Below are positions 11,332 through 22,389 of a stretch of DNA of 64,000 nt, in pieces. Origin of the DNA: Tupaia tana (lineage: Eukaryota; Chordata; Mammalia; Scandentia; Tupaiidae); NCBI GenBank assembly GCA_026018925.1, contig JAKSZU010000012.1:45312858-45376857 (forward strand). Direction: 5' to 3'. Made by a program: the position numbers and the translations under genes. Position 1 is the first letter of the stretch; the number at the start of each line of letters is the position of its first letter. The notes under the pieces were generated by a model that was given only the letters and a program-made list of their open reading frames with translations, searched no databases and was not told the DNA's origin.

Positions 11332-11610
11332 GGGGACCAGCAGATGATGTAATGGTTACATCACTGGACTCCCACATAGTCGACCACAGTTCAAGTCCTG
11401 GACCTGATAGCTTGAAACTCATGCCAGGCATGTGTACATGTGTGCCCAAAATTCCAAGAGAATTGAGAAGAGGGAGTGTGACATGGCCAACTCCCTGGGG
11501 GAGATTTCTAGTTTTCTATCTCTCTGTCTCTCTCTTTGTCTCTGGCAAGCACAGGCACCCTATAGCAAAGATCTTTCTAAACAATAAATAAACAAAAAGA
11601 TAAATAAATA
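11332..11610 (+). mobile_element. tRNA-SINE, long form
   Basis: Sense copy, GGGGACCAGCAGATGATGTA head, tail AATAAATAAACAAAAAG. Confidence 0.88.
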
Positions 11611-11612
11611 TT

Positions 11613-11789
11613 TGGGCCAACAGGTGGCATGGTGGTTAAGGTACTAGACTCCTACATGCCCAACTTGTGGTTCAAGTCTTGAACGTGGTAGCTTACTTTC
11701 TCACTTTCCCTCTCTCTCTCTCCCCCTTCTTGTCTCCCTCTGGTGAGTGAAAATGCAATCTGGCAATTAAAAAAGAAGAAGAAGAAGGA
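11613..11789 (+). mobile_element. tRNA-SINE, short form
   Basis: GGGCCAACAGGTGGCATGG head, tail AAAAAAGAAGAAGAAG. Confidence 0.8.
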
Positions 11790-11847
11790 AAGAAAGTTTG
11801 TGGGAAGATAGAATTGCAGTATGAGTTTATTTTGATGCTCTCTCTCT

Positions 11848-11883
<36 letters not shown>

Positions 11884-12196
11884 TTTTTGCTATACAGCTC
11901 ATGCACTGAGAGACAGAAAGTGAGAATAACCCCCCGGGGGATGGCCACATGGCAATCCCTTTTCCTCCATTCTCTTCTTGGGATTTTGGGCACACAGGCA
12001 CACAAGCCCATTGTGAGTTTTAAGCCGCCAGGTCTGAGACTTGAACCATGGTCAACTACATGGGGGTCCAACAATGCAACCATTACACCATCACTGGTCC
12101 CACAAACACACTTTTTAAAATCCATACAAAAAAAAAATCCATACATAACTATTTCATAATATACATTTTCCACAATCTTCTTGAAGACTCTTAGTA
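11790..12196. mobile_element. Mariner-like short element, copy 2, split by a SINE
   Basis: AAAGTTTGTGGGAAGATAGA on the left and TTTTCCACAATCTTCTTGAA on the right match the ends of copies 1 and 3. A SINE sits at 11862-12100. Confidence 0.6.
11862..12100 (-). mobile_element. tRNA-SINE, long form
   Basis: Antisense; preceded by (TA)n and (GA)n at 11850-11880; ends CATCACTGGTCCC. Confidence 0.85.
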
Positions 12197-12424
12197 TCTA
12201 TTCATTTGCTCATTCAAGAAGTCATTTTGGTTCTCTTTGATAATCTCTTGTTTATTCATCTTAATGCCATACATAAAATGTCTATATTGTATGTGGAAGT
12301 CCAATATCTGGAGTCTTATAATTCCACATCTGTGGTCTGTTGTTTCAGCTGATTCTCACTCACAGGAGCTAACACCTTTATGTGCTAGTGATCTCTAGTT
12401 GTGAGCGCATTACTCAATATATTT

Positions 12425-12682
12425 TTTGTTTTTGGAGAGGTTTCAGCTATAGGGCACATGTGCTCGCCAGAAAGACAGAGAGAGATAGAGAGACAGAAAG
12501 AGAGAAATCACTCTCTGGGGGAATGGCCACGCCGCAATCCCTTCTCCTCCATTCTCCTCTCAGGATCTTGGGCATGCACGCACACGTGCCTGTCATGAGT
12601 TTAAGCCACCGGGTCTGGGACTTGAACCGCAGTCAACTACATGGGAGCCCACCGACACAGCCATTATGACAACTGCTGTTCC
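12425..12682 (-). mobile_element. tRNA-SINE, long form
   Basis: Antisense full-length copy ending AACTGCTGTTCCC. Confidence 0.88.
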
Positions 12683-13019
12683 CTCATTGCTCAATATTAA
12701 CCAGTGGGAATCCTTTATACCTAAGTCGGGACACGTTCCTCCAAAGGGGGTTTCATCTGCTTCTACCAGAAGCCAGAAGGTGCCACCAACATGGAAAACA
12801 TCAACCCTCCTCGAGGGTCCCATCTCAAGGGACTTGGCCAAGCTCTCCAGCCTGTCTCCTGGCCAAGCTGCCAACTTTAGGTAAGGAAGCAGCTCCTGGA
12901 GATCTTGGTAGATCTTGGTAGATCCAAAGAAGCATGGCCTTCTGGGTCCCAGGATATTCTTTTTCTGTGGCAGGAAGTTTCCTCACATCCTTAGAAAAGA
13001 CAATTCTCCAGTCCATCCC
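12683..13019. other. Unique intergenic DNA
   Basis: No exon or repeat recognised; a ten-base direct repeat AGATCTTGGT occurs near 12900-12920. Confidence 0.4.
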
Positions 13020-13637
13020 ACACACATCCGCAGGAGCCATCTTTTTACATGACTCTGATCACAATACACTCCTGCTTAAACCCTTCCATGACTCCCCCTT
13101 GTCCTGAAGGATGAAGTTCAAGCTCTTCCCCAGCATACAAAGCCTCACATGATCTAGCCGCTGGCTCTCTTATGAGCCCCATGTCTTTCCATTTTCCCCC
13201 TTTCCAACTCCAAACTCTCCCTTCAGGAAACTTTTCCAAACCTCAAGTCTAGGTTAGGAGTTCCTAGATGTGTTTCCAGCACACTCTCTACTCACCATCC
13301 CCGTCTCTGTCACCAAGTGGGGTAATTAGGTGTCAGAATCCACCCTACATGCACCCTGTCCCAGGCTGTATACCTCATGAGTGCAGAAACTGTCACTAAT
13401 ATATTCAACAATATATGTGAGGGGTCTTCAAATGGTTTGTGGGAAAACAGAATTAAAGCATGAGCTTATTTTAGCACAAAGAATTTTTTTTAAACCATAT
13501 GTGGTTTTTTTTCATCATGGGCTCCCAGCTCTGAGACTCAAAACTCACAGTTAGTTTTTCCATAAACTTTTTAAAGTCTCCTTCTATTGCTCATTAATAT
13601 GTCGTCAGCACCTGGCTTGTTAAATATCTGATGAATG
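13020..13637 (-). mobile_element. L2 antisense, interrupted by a mariner-like element
   Basis: AAACCCTTCCATGACTCCCC, GGATGAAGTTCAAGCTCTTC and CATACAAAGCCTCACATGAT are typical of antisense L2; it resumes after 13583 with GTCAGCACCTGGC. Confidence 0.65.
13415..13583. mobile_element. Mariner-like short element, copy 3, uninterrupted
   Basis: GAGGGGTCTTCAAATGGTTT at the left is inverted at the right (CATAAACTTTTTAAAGTCTC). At about 170 bases it shows the natural size of this non-autonomous element. Confidence 0.65.
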
Positions 13638-13890
13638 AGGGACTGGTGGATGGTGTAGTGGCTATGGCGCTGGACTCCCATGTAGTCGACCACAGTTCAA
13701 TTCCCGGACCTGGTAGCTTAAACTCACGCCTGTGCGTGTGTGTGCGTGCCCAAGATCCTGAGAGGAGAATGGAAGAGAAGGGATTGCGCGGTGGTCATCC
13801 CCCCTGGGGAGTGATTTCTTGCTTTATGTCTCTGTCTTTCTGGTGAGCGCATGCACCCTATAGCAAAAAAAGTCTCCAAAAAAAAAATTT
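13638..13890 (+). mobile_element. tRNA-SINE, long form
   Basis: Sense copy. The repeated GATGAATGA flank (13630 / 13901) is the target duplication. Confidence 0.9.
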
Positions 13891-13961
13891 TTTTTTTTGG
13901 ATGAATGAATGAACACCACTACCAGACTCCCTGTGTTGTTGGTTTTTCTTTTTTCTTTCTT

Positions 13962-14218
13962 TTTTTTTTTTTTATAGGTTTTTGCCATAGAGCATGTGGA
14001 GTCACTGGAGAGGAGAGAGACAGAGAGGACAGAGAGAGGGAAAGTGAGAAATCATCCCTGGGGGGATGGCCACACGCAATCTCTTCTCTCTTTGGATGTT
14101 GGGCATGCGTGTACATGTGCCCAGGATGATTGGCAAGCCACGGGGTCCAGGACTCAAACTGCAGTTAGCCGTGTGGGAATTCAGTTCCTTAACCACCATG
14201 TCATCTGCTGGCTCCATC
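13962..14218 (-). mobile_element. tRNA-SINE, old long form
   Basis: Antisense with poly(T) tract; ends TCATCTGCTGGCTCC. Confidence 0.75.
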
Positions 14219-14269
14219 CCTGTGTTTGTTTTGTTTTTTAATTTTTGTGATTTTTTTGGTTTTGTTTTT

Positions 14270-14530
14270 TGTTTTGTTTCATTTTGCAAGACAGTGTGTG
14301 TGATCACCAGAGAGAACAAAGAGACAGAGAGAGAGAGGGAGAAAGCAACCCTCATGGGGAATGGGCACACCACCATCCCTTCTCCTTCATCTCTCCTTCT
14401 TTTCAGGATTTTGGGCACACAGGCACACATGCCTGACATGCTTCTCAAGCTGCTGGATCTGGGATTTGAACCATATGGTTGGCCATGTGGAATCCAGCTG
14501 CCTTAACCATCAGGTTGTGGAGCCAGCCCT
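14270..14530 (-). mobile_element. tRNA-SINE, old long form
   Basis: Antisense; its AACCATATGGTTGGCCATGT type marks an older subfamily with an extra base pair step before the B box. Confidence 0.7.
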
Positions 14531-14804
14531 GTGAGTCGTTTTGATGTTAAAGATGTTAAACTTTGTCACTGGCTGAGACTATTCCCCCCAGGTTATGTGG
14601 CTTTTGATTTTAGTTACTCTATTGAGTGGCAGGGGAAGGGTGAGCATAGAGAAATATTGAATTTTAATGTAGACAGATGTATTTATCTTTCAAACTCTCT
14701 TCCAAATGTTTCTGGGTTAAGAACGTCTTTCCCTCATGGATATTTCCTATTTCATGAAAATACAGTGTTTCTATGCACAGTGCTGTCAGTTTAATCCTAC
14801 CAAA

Positions 14805-15065
14805 GCAGAGCTGTGCTCATTTCACTTTTCTGCTCAAAAACGTGCAACAGTTCCCTCGGCATTTCTAGAATGAAGTCCAAATCCCGTTAAGTTGGCTTCT
14901 AAGGTTTTTCGGGATGCAATGCAAGGCTGCCTGTCCAGCCTTCTTTACTGTCCCCCAGCTTAGCCTGAGTTCCAAACAAAATGCCGGCTTTGCTTCTCTC
15001 TGCACGTGCCCAGTTCTGTCTCCACAATTTTGCTCCTGCTAGCCCCTCTGCATGGGATGCCCATC
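14805..15065 (-). mobile_element. L2-like fragment, antisense
   Basis: CACTTTTCTGCTCAAAAACG, GAATGAAGTCCAAATCCC and CAAGGCTGCCTGTCCAGCC follow the antisense L2 pattern. Confidence 0.5.
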
Positions 15066-15100
15066 CTCCACTTCTGTAGGTGTTTTCTTTATTCATGACA

Positions 15101-15101
<1 letters not shown>

Positions 15102-15139
<38 letters not shown>

Positions 15140-15147
15140 TGTGTGTA
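15102..15147 (+). repeat. (GT)n microsatellite
   Basis: About 22 GT units with one TCT-type interruption; gives a spurious Cys-Val frame. Confidence 0.97.
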
Positions 15148-15345
15148 TGCAAGGGGGATATAGAGAGAGAGATGAACACTCTCCACCAGGTCCGGGGAAC
15201 ACTGCGGTCCCCTTCCTCTGGTCCTCCAGCCCAGCAGATCCTGGACACTCATACATTCACCTGGTGTGTCTCAGGCCACCAGCTGGACATTAGCACGCCA
15301 GTCGCCAAGACTTCCATTACCTCGGTTGATTGATTAGCAACTGCT
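15148..15345 (-). mobile_element. Possible SINE, type 4, with (GT)n tail
   Basis: Shares GTGAATGT and GACCAGA-GGGGA blocks with 25305-25570 (reverse strand), each ending in a CA/GT repeat. Weak. Confidence 0.35.
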
Positions 15346-15475
15346 TCCCCACAGCTGGGCCTCATGTAGATATTCAAAGCCTTTTTACTCTTCAAGTCCT
15401 ATTTTCTTTAAAAAGCCTCACCCTACCCTTATTCCTGAGAAGGTGAATGATAGAGAGATATGAAAATGAGTTTTG

Positions 15476-15742
15476 GGGCCAGCCAGTGGCATGGTCATCT
15501 AGGTGACTAGATCCCACATGGCCAACTCTGTGGTTCAAATCCCAGACCCAGCAGCTTGAAAAACACATCAGGTGAGTGTGTGTGCATGTCCAAATGCTTG
15601 CGGGGAGAATGGAGAAGGGACTGCAGCATGGCCATGCCTCCCAGAGACGTGAGGGAAAGGGGTGATTTTTCACTTTCTCTTTGTCTCTCTTTCTCCAGCA
15701 AGTGCATGCACCCTGTAGCAAATTTTAAAAATAAATAAATAA
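15476..15742 (+). mobile_element. tRNA-SINE, old long form
   Basis: Sense, GGGGCCAGCCAGTGGCATGG head, tail AAATAAATAAAT. Confidence 0.8.
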
Positions 15743-15744
15743 GG

Positions 15745-16020
15745 GGGACGAGCAGATGGCATAATGGCTACATCACTGGACTCCCATGTAGTCAACCGCG
15801 TTCGAGTCCTGGACCCACTGGCTTAAATTCATACTGGGCACATGTGCGTGTGTGCCCAAGACCCCAAGAAGAGAATGGAGGAGAAGGGATTGCGGTGTGG
15901 CCATCCCCCCGGGGGTGGGGGGTGATTTCTCGCTTTCTGTCTCTCTGTCTCTCTCTGTCTTTCTGGTGAGCGCACACACCCTATAGCAAAAACCTCTCCA
16001 AAAACAAATAAATAAATAAG
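15745..16020 (+). mobile_element. tRNA-SINE, long form
   Basis: Sense, full length, tail AAACAAATAAATAAAT. Confidence 0.9.
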
Positions 16021-16031
16021 GGGAAAAATGA

Positions 16032-16190
16032 GTTTTGGAGTCAGACAAACCTAGATTAAAATTTGAGTTCCCTTACTTATTAGCTGTTGGCCAAATTCTT
16101 TATCCTTTCAAGTTTCAGTTTCTTCATCTTTAAAATAGGAACAGAAATTAATGAAGGTCCACATGAGGTGATTGCGAGGACACACTGCAT
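16032..16190 (+). repeat. MIR element
   Basis: GGAGTCAGACAAACCTAGAT, TTATTAGCTGTTGGCC and GTTTCAGTTTCTTCATCTTT match the MIR consensus order. Confidence 0.75.
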
Positions 16191-17198
16191 CTGAGGTCTG
16201 TTGTCTCACATGAAGGCCCAGGACAGTCCCTGCTACACCCACATTCTGCCACCTCGGAGGGGAGCCACCCCATCTGAAGGTCAGACCTTCCTCCCCTAGA
16301 TGTGCCTTGCCCTGAAGGTTTGCTGTTCTCAAATTCCACTTAGTGGCTGAGCTTTCCTGCCGGGGACATGGGAGCAGTCAAACAGGTCTCACCTCTAGGA
16401 ATCCAGCCCAGGCCCCAGGCACCTTGGTGGGACTCCCACCCAATCTGGGCCCAAAGGCCTCCCTTCTTCATTTGAGCTTCAATAGTTTCTTCACTGGGAA
16501 ATGTTTAAGTCTCCCAAGGGTTCATCTGCACCTCGCTGGGTGCCCTCAGCACCCCACAATATAATGAGTCAGGTGGAACAAAGATAATCCTCTCCATTAA
16601 CTTCCTTAAACGTGTCTTTACAGCTAGAGAAGTGGTTTACTCTAGAAGGGGCTCTGGGAGGCCTGGGTGGCTGTGGGGATCTAGGGGAGCACCAGTCCCA
16701 GGACAGGAGATGAGGCAGCGATCCTGACTCTCAGGACCTCTGGCCCTTGCCCACCAGTGGGTTAGTGCTGCTCTTGGGGCTGGTCAGGAGCTCGGTATCT
16801 GGTATTCACTCTGTGAACCTGGAGTACTGCACACTTAGTAGTTTGGGGTGGGGAAAAGTTTGTCTATTGGGGCAAAGATGATTCACTGGTTGGGGGACAG
16901 GAGGGTTGAGGGTGAGGGTGGGGACTTCTTGGACAGTGGGAAGAGCAAGCTTAGCATCAGCCATGCCGTGTTACTGGACAAGTACCTGGCCACTCTGGGC
17001 CCCAACAGCCACATCAGTAAAATGGAGGTGGTGGGAAATAGAAAGGTCCCCATCATGGGATCTTAGTGTTCTCAAGGTGCTCCTGGGGCCCAGTGTAACA
17101 CACCGCGCTCCACAGGTGAAAGCCACATGGCTGACCAGGGTCTCAGACCCTGCCTGACCACATACTAGTACCCAACATGCTGAGAACCTAAAGGTCTG
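16191..17198. other. Unique intergenic DNA
   Basis: Moderately GC-rich; no exon with paired splice sites or known repeat recognised. Confidence 0.4.
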
Positions 17199-17655
17199 GG
17201 GGGCGACCAGCAGACGGCTAAATGGTTGCGTTGCTGACCATGGTTTGAGTTCCAGATCCAGCAGCTTAAAACCCATGCTGGGTGTCAGGGCTGGCAGGTG
17301 GTGTGGTGGTTAAGGGTGCTGGATTCCCACATGGTTGACCACAGTTCAAGCCCCAAACCTAGTGGTTTGCTTTCTCGCTTTCTTTCTCTCTCTCTTACTC
17401 TTTCTCTCCCACTCTGTCTCTCTCTGGTCAAATCAGAATGAATAAATAAATAAAGTAAAATAATTCTAAAAAAAAAAAAAAAAAAAAAACAACATTAAAA
17501 ACTTATGCTGAGTGTGTACCCAAAATCCTGAGAGGAGAATGAAGAAGGGATTGCAGCATGGCCTTCTCCCCAGAGGAGTGATTTCTAGCTTTCTGTCTCT
17601 GTCTCTCTGGTGAGCACATATGCTTTACAGCAAAAATCTCTCAAAAAAAAGAAAA
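17199..17655 (+). mobile_element. tRNA-SINE, long form, split by a short-form SINE
   Basis: Head 17199-17285 and body/tail 17500-17655 belong to one long SINE; the junction AACCCATGCTGGGTGT / AACTTATGCTGAGTGT looks like the target duplication of the insert. Confidence 0.8.
17286..17499 (+). mobile_element. tRNA-SINE, short form, nested
   Basis: GGGCTGGCAGGTGGTGTGGT head, B box GGTTCAAGCCC, long A-rich tail; inserted in the SINE around it. Confidence 0.85.
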
Positions 17656-17687
17656 GATCAGTAGAGGTCTGAAAAAAGGGAGGGAGC

Positions 17688-17847
17688 AGCAGGTAGCGTG
17701 GTGGTTAAGGCACTGGAATCCCCACATGGCCGATCATGGTTGAGTCTCGGACCCGGTGGCTTGCTTTCTCACTCTCTCTCTGTCTTTCTCTGGCAAAACT
17801 CATGTGAAAAAATAAGAATTATAAATAAATAGATAAATAAAATAATT
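17688..17847 (+). mobile_element. tRNA-SINE, short form
   Basis: GGAGCAGCAGGTAGCGTGG head; tail AAATAAATAGATAAATAAAA. Confidence 0.85.
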
Positions 17848-18100
17848 CTTTTTTTTTTTTTTTTTTTTGAGAGGTTTTGCTATAGGGCGCGTGTGCTCTC
17901 CAGAAAGAGACAGACAGAAAGCGAGAAATTACCCCCCAGGGTGGATGGCCATGTCACAATCCCCTTTCCTCCATTCTCCTCTCGGGATCTTGGGCACGCA
18001 CGCACACGCGCCCGGTGTTTAAGCCACCGGGTCCAGGACTTGAACTGCGGTAGACTACATGGGAGTCCAGCGACACAGCCATTATGCCAACTACTGGTCC
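17848..18100 (-). mobile_element. tRNA-SINE, long form
   Basis: Antisense, inserted in the A-rich tail of the preceding SINE (AAATAAAATAATTCT before, AAATAAAACAATTCT after). Confidence 0.9.
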
Positions 18101-18147
18101 AAATAAAACAATTCTTAACTGCGATGTGACAAGGTCCTGTGGAAGTG

Positions 18148-18180
<33 letters not shown>

Positions 18181-18198
18181 ATGTGCGCATACTATCAT

Positions 18199-18322
18199 TA
18201 AAAAGAGAAAGAAAGAAGGAAGGAAGGGAAAAAGAGAAAGAAAGAGGGAGAGGAAGGAAGGAAGCAAGAAAGAAAGAAAAGAAGGAAAGAGTGAAAGAAG
18301 AAAAAAAGGAAGGAAAAGAAAG
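18199..18322 (+). repeat. Purine-rich (GAAA/GGAA)n tract
   Basis: About 120 bases almost entirely A and G; low complexity. Confidence 0.95.
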
Positions 18323-20690
18323 TGCTGTCCTGGGCCCAGTCTCTCCCTATCCCAGACTGTCCCTGGGGCCTGACTTCACCAGGTTGGCTGACCAAACCTC
18401 TGACACCATTCGGCTGTCTCCACCCTGGAGGGGCCAGGGCCTGATCTAGCTCCCCACCAAGCTGGGGCGGGGCAGGCAGCAGTCTTGGTTAGACCAGGGG
18501 CAGGGGGGAGGAGGCCCTCCAGGCCCACATCTGACCTCTTACGTCCCTTCCCCTGTCCCTGGAGCCGGCAGGCATCCTTCCCTCTTTTCCACCCCCCACC
18601 CCCATCTTGAAATCCGAGCTCAGGACCGGGGAGGACTCTGGCTGCAAAACCTTCCATCCAGTTGTCCAAACAGTCTGCACAGCTGGCGGAGGGAGGGCAG
18701 CCAGGGCCGGCCTGCAGGAGCCCTCAGGCTGTTGTTTCCCTGGACATGGGGCTACCTCACTCTGAGGGCCAGCCTTGTGGGGATTCACAGGATTGAGGGG
18801 GTCAAAGGGAGAGCCCCCCACCTCCACCACACACACATACACACACACTATTGGGTGTGGCTCGCCCAAGGCCTCCCTGCTCAGTGCCCATCCCCTGCTA
18901 GGGAAGACCCAGCTGCCGCCAAGTCCATCCAACCAGGTATGCAAGGCTGCCTATCCCCCGCCTGCCAGGGGGTGGCTGGGCAGTGGGCAGGAGGGCATGG
19001 GCCTTGCAAGCCTCCCCTCGTGACTGGGCTGGACGCTGGGTGGCAGGGGGAGGGCAGGAGGAATGAGGCCGAGATAGCGAGCAGGGAGGTGGCTTCAGGC
19101 AGCAGCTTCTACTGCCAACCTGTCCCAGACCCGGCTGCCTCTTAGCTCCCACTCCCAGGTGACCATGAATGTGTTTCTAAGCCTCAGTTTACTCATCTGC
19201 AAGAGGAAAGGGTCAGGCCCTTTCAGGCTCTGATTTTTCTGAGAAGTCACAGGAAGGACAAGGCCCCCACAGCTCCCCGTCCCCACCAAGCTGTGTCCAG
19301 ATGTCCTGAAAGTCACATTTCCTCTACAGTCCCCTTAGCTCTGACTTGATTTCCCCTGAGAGGCTGGCTGGGGCTTGGCAGGGAGGGACCAACACCACAC
19401 ACTGTGCCACCAGCCAGGCCGAGCCCCTTCCCCTCCTGCCAAGACGGGGTGATGGGGAGACCCCTCCTTTTCACACATCCTGTTTTCCATTCGTTGTTCC
19501 CAGGTGGGCCCAAAGGTTGCAGGGCAGAGGAAGGTGAAGGCACAGGAGAACTTAGCGAGGGATCAGCCTCAGCAAGATGCAAAAACAGGAAGGGGGTGGG
19601 AGCGGGCCACGGAAAATCCACCACAGGAAAGGGAGGCCAGCATCTGGTTCACATTAAGCCGAGGGAGCTTCGAAGCCCAGCGGAGATAGCATTATCTGCT
19701 GGGCGGGGCGTGTCAGCTGGTGGGGACCTGGCAGAGACCAGAGGCTGACAGGAAAGAAGAGGGACGGCAAGGGAGAAGGGAACAGAAAATCCTCCTTTTG
19801 ACAGACACTGGTCAAATGTTATCTTCTATGATAATCACAACTTCACAGGGCAGAACTCATCCCCCTGTTATGGATGAGGGAACTGAGTCTCAGAGAGGTT
19901 AAGTGACTGGCCCAAGAACACACAGCGAAAGAATGGCAGAAGTAAGATAGGAATTAAGGCCCAATGAGATAGGGTAGCACACTGAAATGACCCCATGTTG
20001 ACTCAAGACTGACCCCTGGCCAGGCAAAGGAGCGCTGAGAAGGATTCAGTGATGAGGGCAGGCCAGCCTTTGCCACAAGGTCGGTCGGCTTTTGTTGGGG
20101 TGCCCAACAGTTCCATGGCTCACGACCCTAACCAGCTGAGAGCTCCAGCCTGGTGTCTGCACAGGAAGAAAGCAATTCGTGGGGGGGGGGGGGGGCGTGA
20201 GCAGAGAAAAAATTATCCGCATGGATGGGATGGGGTGGAAGTTACAGATCAAGGGACAATGACAGATACAGGCAATGACAAATGGCCTGGCATGCTTTAG
20301 AGGCTGAGAACCCATTTCGTAGTTGGGAAAATTGAGGCGCGGAGAAGTTAATCTGGTCAAAGAGCCACAGACTGGGTTGCATCCAGCCTGTCTGACTCCA
20401 GACCTGTGTTCCTAAGTGCAGCCCTGAGTTGTCCCTTGGTGGTGGTGGGTAAACGTCTTAAAGGGGTACTGAGGCTGGTGGTGGGAAAAGGGCCTGCTCC
20501 AAGCTGCATAGCCAGCTGGTGATAGGGCCAGGGCTCAAAAGACACCTTTCCATTCGTCCATCTGGGCCTAGGCGAAGCCAGGGACTCAGGCAGTTGGGGA
20601 AGCCTACCACTTCCCTTCGAGATGTCTCACCTTCCCTGGCCCAGAGCCCAAGGAGGAGGGCCCCAGTGTCATCTGCTGCCCCTGAGCCAC
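18323..20690. other. Mostly unique intergenic DNA with MIR fragments
   Basis: MIR-like pieces at about 19130-19215, 19790-19970 (antisense, GAACTGAGTCTCAGAGAGGT) and 20290-20410 (antisense). A 15-base G run lies at 20181-20195. No exon recognised. Confidence 0.5.
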
Positions 20691-20694
20691 TGGA

Positions 20695-20707
20695 GTTAAT
20701 AATTACG
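20695..20707 (+). promoter_or_regulatory. HNF1-like site upstream of the alternative RAB3IL1 exon
   Basis: GTTAATAATTACG matches the HNF1 palindrome GTTAATNATTAAC at 11 of 13 positions and lies about 170 bases before the alternative ATG. A chance match is possible. Confidence 0.3.
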
Positions 20708-20874
20708 GGTTTAAGGAGATAGAGGCCTGGCCGGGAGGCACCTCCCTCTCAGACTGCTGCTCCTAGGAGATAGCAAAGGTTAGTGGGAGGCTCGGCCTGG
20801 GGGTGGGGAGAAGGCACCCTCCACCTGCTCTCCTGCCACTCGCCAGAGGACCCTTGGTCTGGCTCCCCCCAGGC

Positions 20875-21026
20875 ATGGAGGCCTCTGATGAGCCCACCAA
20901 GTGCCCTGCCCGAGGGACATGCCCAGTGTTCTTGGCCATGAGCTCAGGGACTGTCTGCTATGCCCCATCAGACCTGTGCCCTGCACTTGAGAAGAATTTG
21001 GGAGAGGAGCCCTGGAACACAGAGAG
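20875..21026 (+). CDS. RAB3IL1: Probable alternative first coding exon of RAB3IL1
   Basis: An ATG at 20875 in good context (purine at -3, G at +4) opens 50 codons plus two bases, ending at a consensus donor (AGAG|GTGAGC, GT at 21027). The two leftover bases give the same phase as canonical exon 1, so splicing to exon 2 at 33264 stays in frame and would replace MWSG by a 51-residue N-terminus beginning MEASDEPTKC. A candidate acceptor (CCCCCCAG) lies 3 bases before the ATG, so it could also be a second exon after an upstream UTR exon. The length, donor and phase match are seen; its use as an isoform is inferred. Confidence 0.6.
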
Positions 21027-22389
21027 GTGAGCCGGGTACCTCAGGCATGGTGGGGAGGGCCCCGTTCTGCAGGGCTTGGGGCGGGGGAGGGCAGAGAAGC
21101 TGGCACGACTCCTACAAGGTCAGCGCCAGGGATGGCTCCAGTTGTCTTGTCTAACTTGGTGGTTGTCCAGAGGTGGAGACTGAAGCTCAGAGAGGGCAGG
21201 ACACTTGCCCTGGGTCACACAGTGAGCCAGGAGAGACCTAAGTTCAGAATCTGGACACGGATCATCCTGGCTGTGTTCAGCTGAGGGTCTGTGGTGGAGG
21301 CTGCCAGGCTGGGCTGGGGTCGGCAGGGGGACAGAGGGAGGGAGGGAGGCTGAGGAGGGCAGAGGCTGTGGTGGATACAACTTTTATTTCTGCCTCCCCA
21401 AGGTACAACACCTAGTGGGTGCTCTATAATAACCCCTTGTTGCCTGACTGCATGCAGCTGCAGCTTCCAGTATACTCTCTGGTTTGGAGGATTTAGAAAA
21501 AAACCTAATGTAATGGGTCTCGACTCTACCACCGCTGACTGTGTGACTCAGGCAGGTTCCGCGACTTCTCTGAGCCCATCTTTTTCAGCTGAAGTGCAGG
21601 GTTTTCGGGGCTGCTGAATTGGAGCGATGAGGCCTAGGAGTCCATGGAAGCTGGACACTTAGATGACAGGGCACCCCCTGGTTAGTACCTGTAGGACCAA
21701 TGCCCAGAGTCACCACCCACACCTGTCCTTCCAGGCCACCCGCCCTCCCAAGCTGAGGACTCCTTCTCTGGGGCCAGAGCCCTGGACTGACACCTCCTCC
21801 ACCCCTTATCTCCCTTGGTCTGGATTCCCACAGCTTATCTCTCTGCTGGCTGGGCTGGTGAAGGCTTGGAGAGCAAGGGCCTGGCCCGGGGCTCCATTTG
21901 TGTCATCTGCTCCCCTTCCTCTAAAGAGCCAGCAGAAAAAAAGAGTGGGAAGACAGCCGTTGCTCAAGACGGACTTGGTGGAGCACTCAAGCCAGCAAAT
22001 GTAGACCTCTGTTTGGGCCGGTGGGTGGGTGGAGGAACACAGCTCCGGAAGGGGCAGGTTCCTGCCCTCTGGAAGCCATAGTCTGGAAACAACTGCCCTG
22101 CAGAGTGAAGGGCATGAGAGGTCTGGGCTGAAGGCTTCTGGAAAGTTGGAAGGGATACCCCGAGGGCTGGCCAGGTTGTTCACTGCACACGGTGCCGGTC
22201 AAGGGAGAGAGCAAGACCTGAGATTTGAGACTAGGGGGGCTGAGCGCTCGGGAGCCATGGTAGGTTCTTGAGGAGGGGTGGCCCGAGGAGGATGGTGCAC
22301 TGTGCTGGGGCAGAGGGGGACTGGAGAGGACGGGTTAGCTGGGTGAGTCAGAGCTACACCGGCTGGCAGATGATGGGGATGAGGTTCCT
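21027..22389. other. Region between alternative and canonical RAB3IL1 first exons
   Basis: MIR fragments at about 21150-21275 (antisense) and 21520-21610 (sense); otherwise unique and GC-rich. Confidence 0.5.

Noticed and set aside
15102..15147. Cys-Val repeat peptide
   Set aside because: Translation of a (GT)n microsatellite.
1..20690. BEST1 exons
   Set aside because: Expected beyond RAB3IL1 by synteny, but no bestrophin-like coding exon was recognised; in human the gap between the two genes is about 30 kb, longer than this flank.
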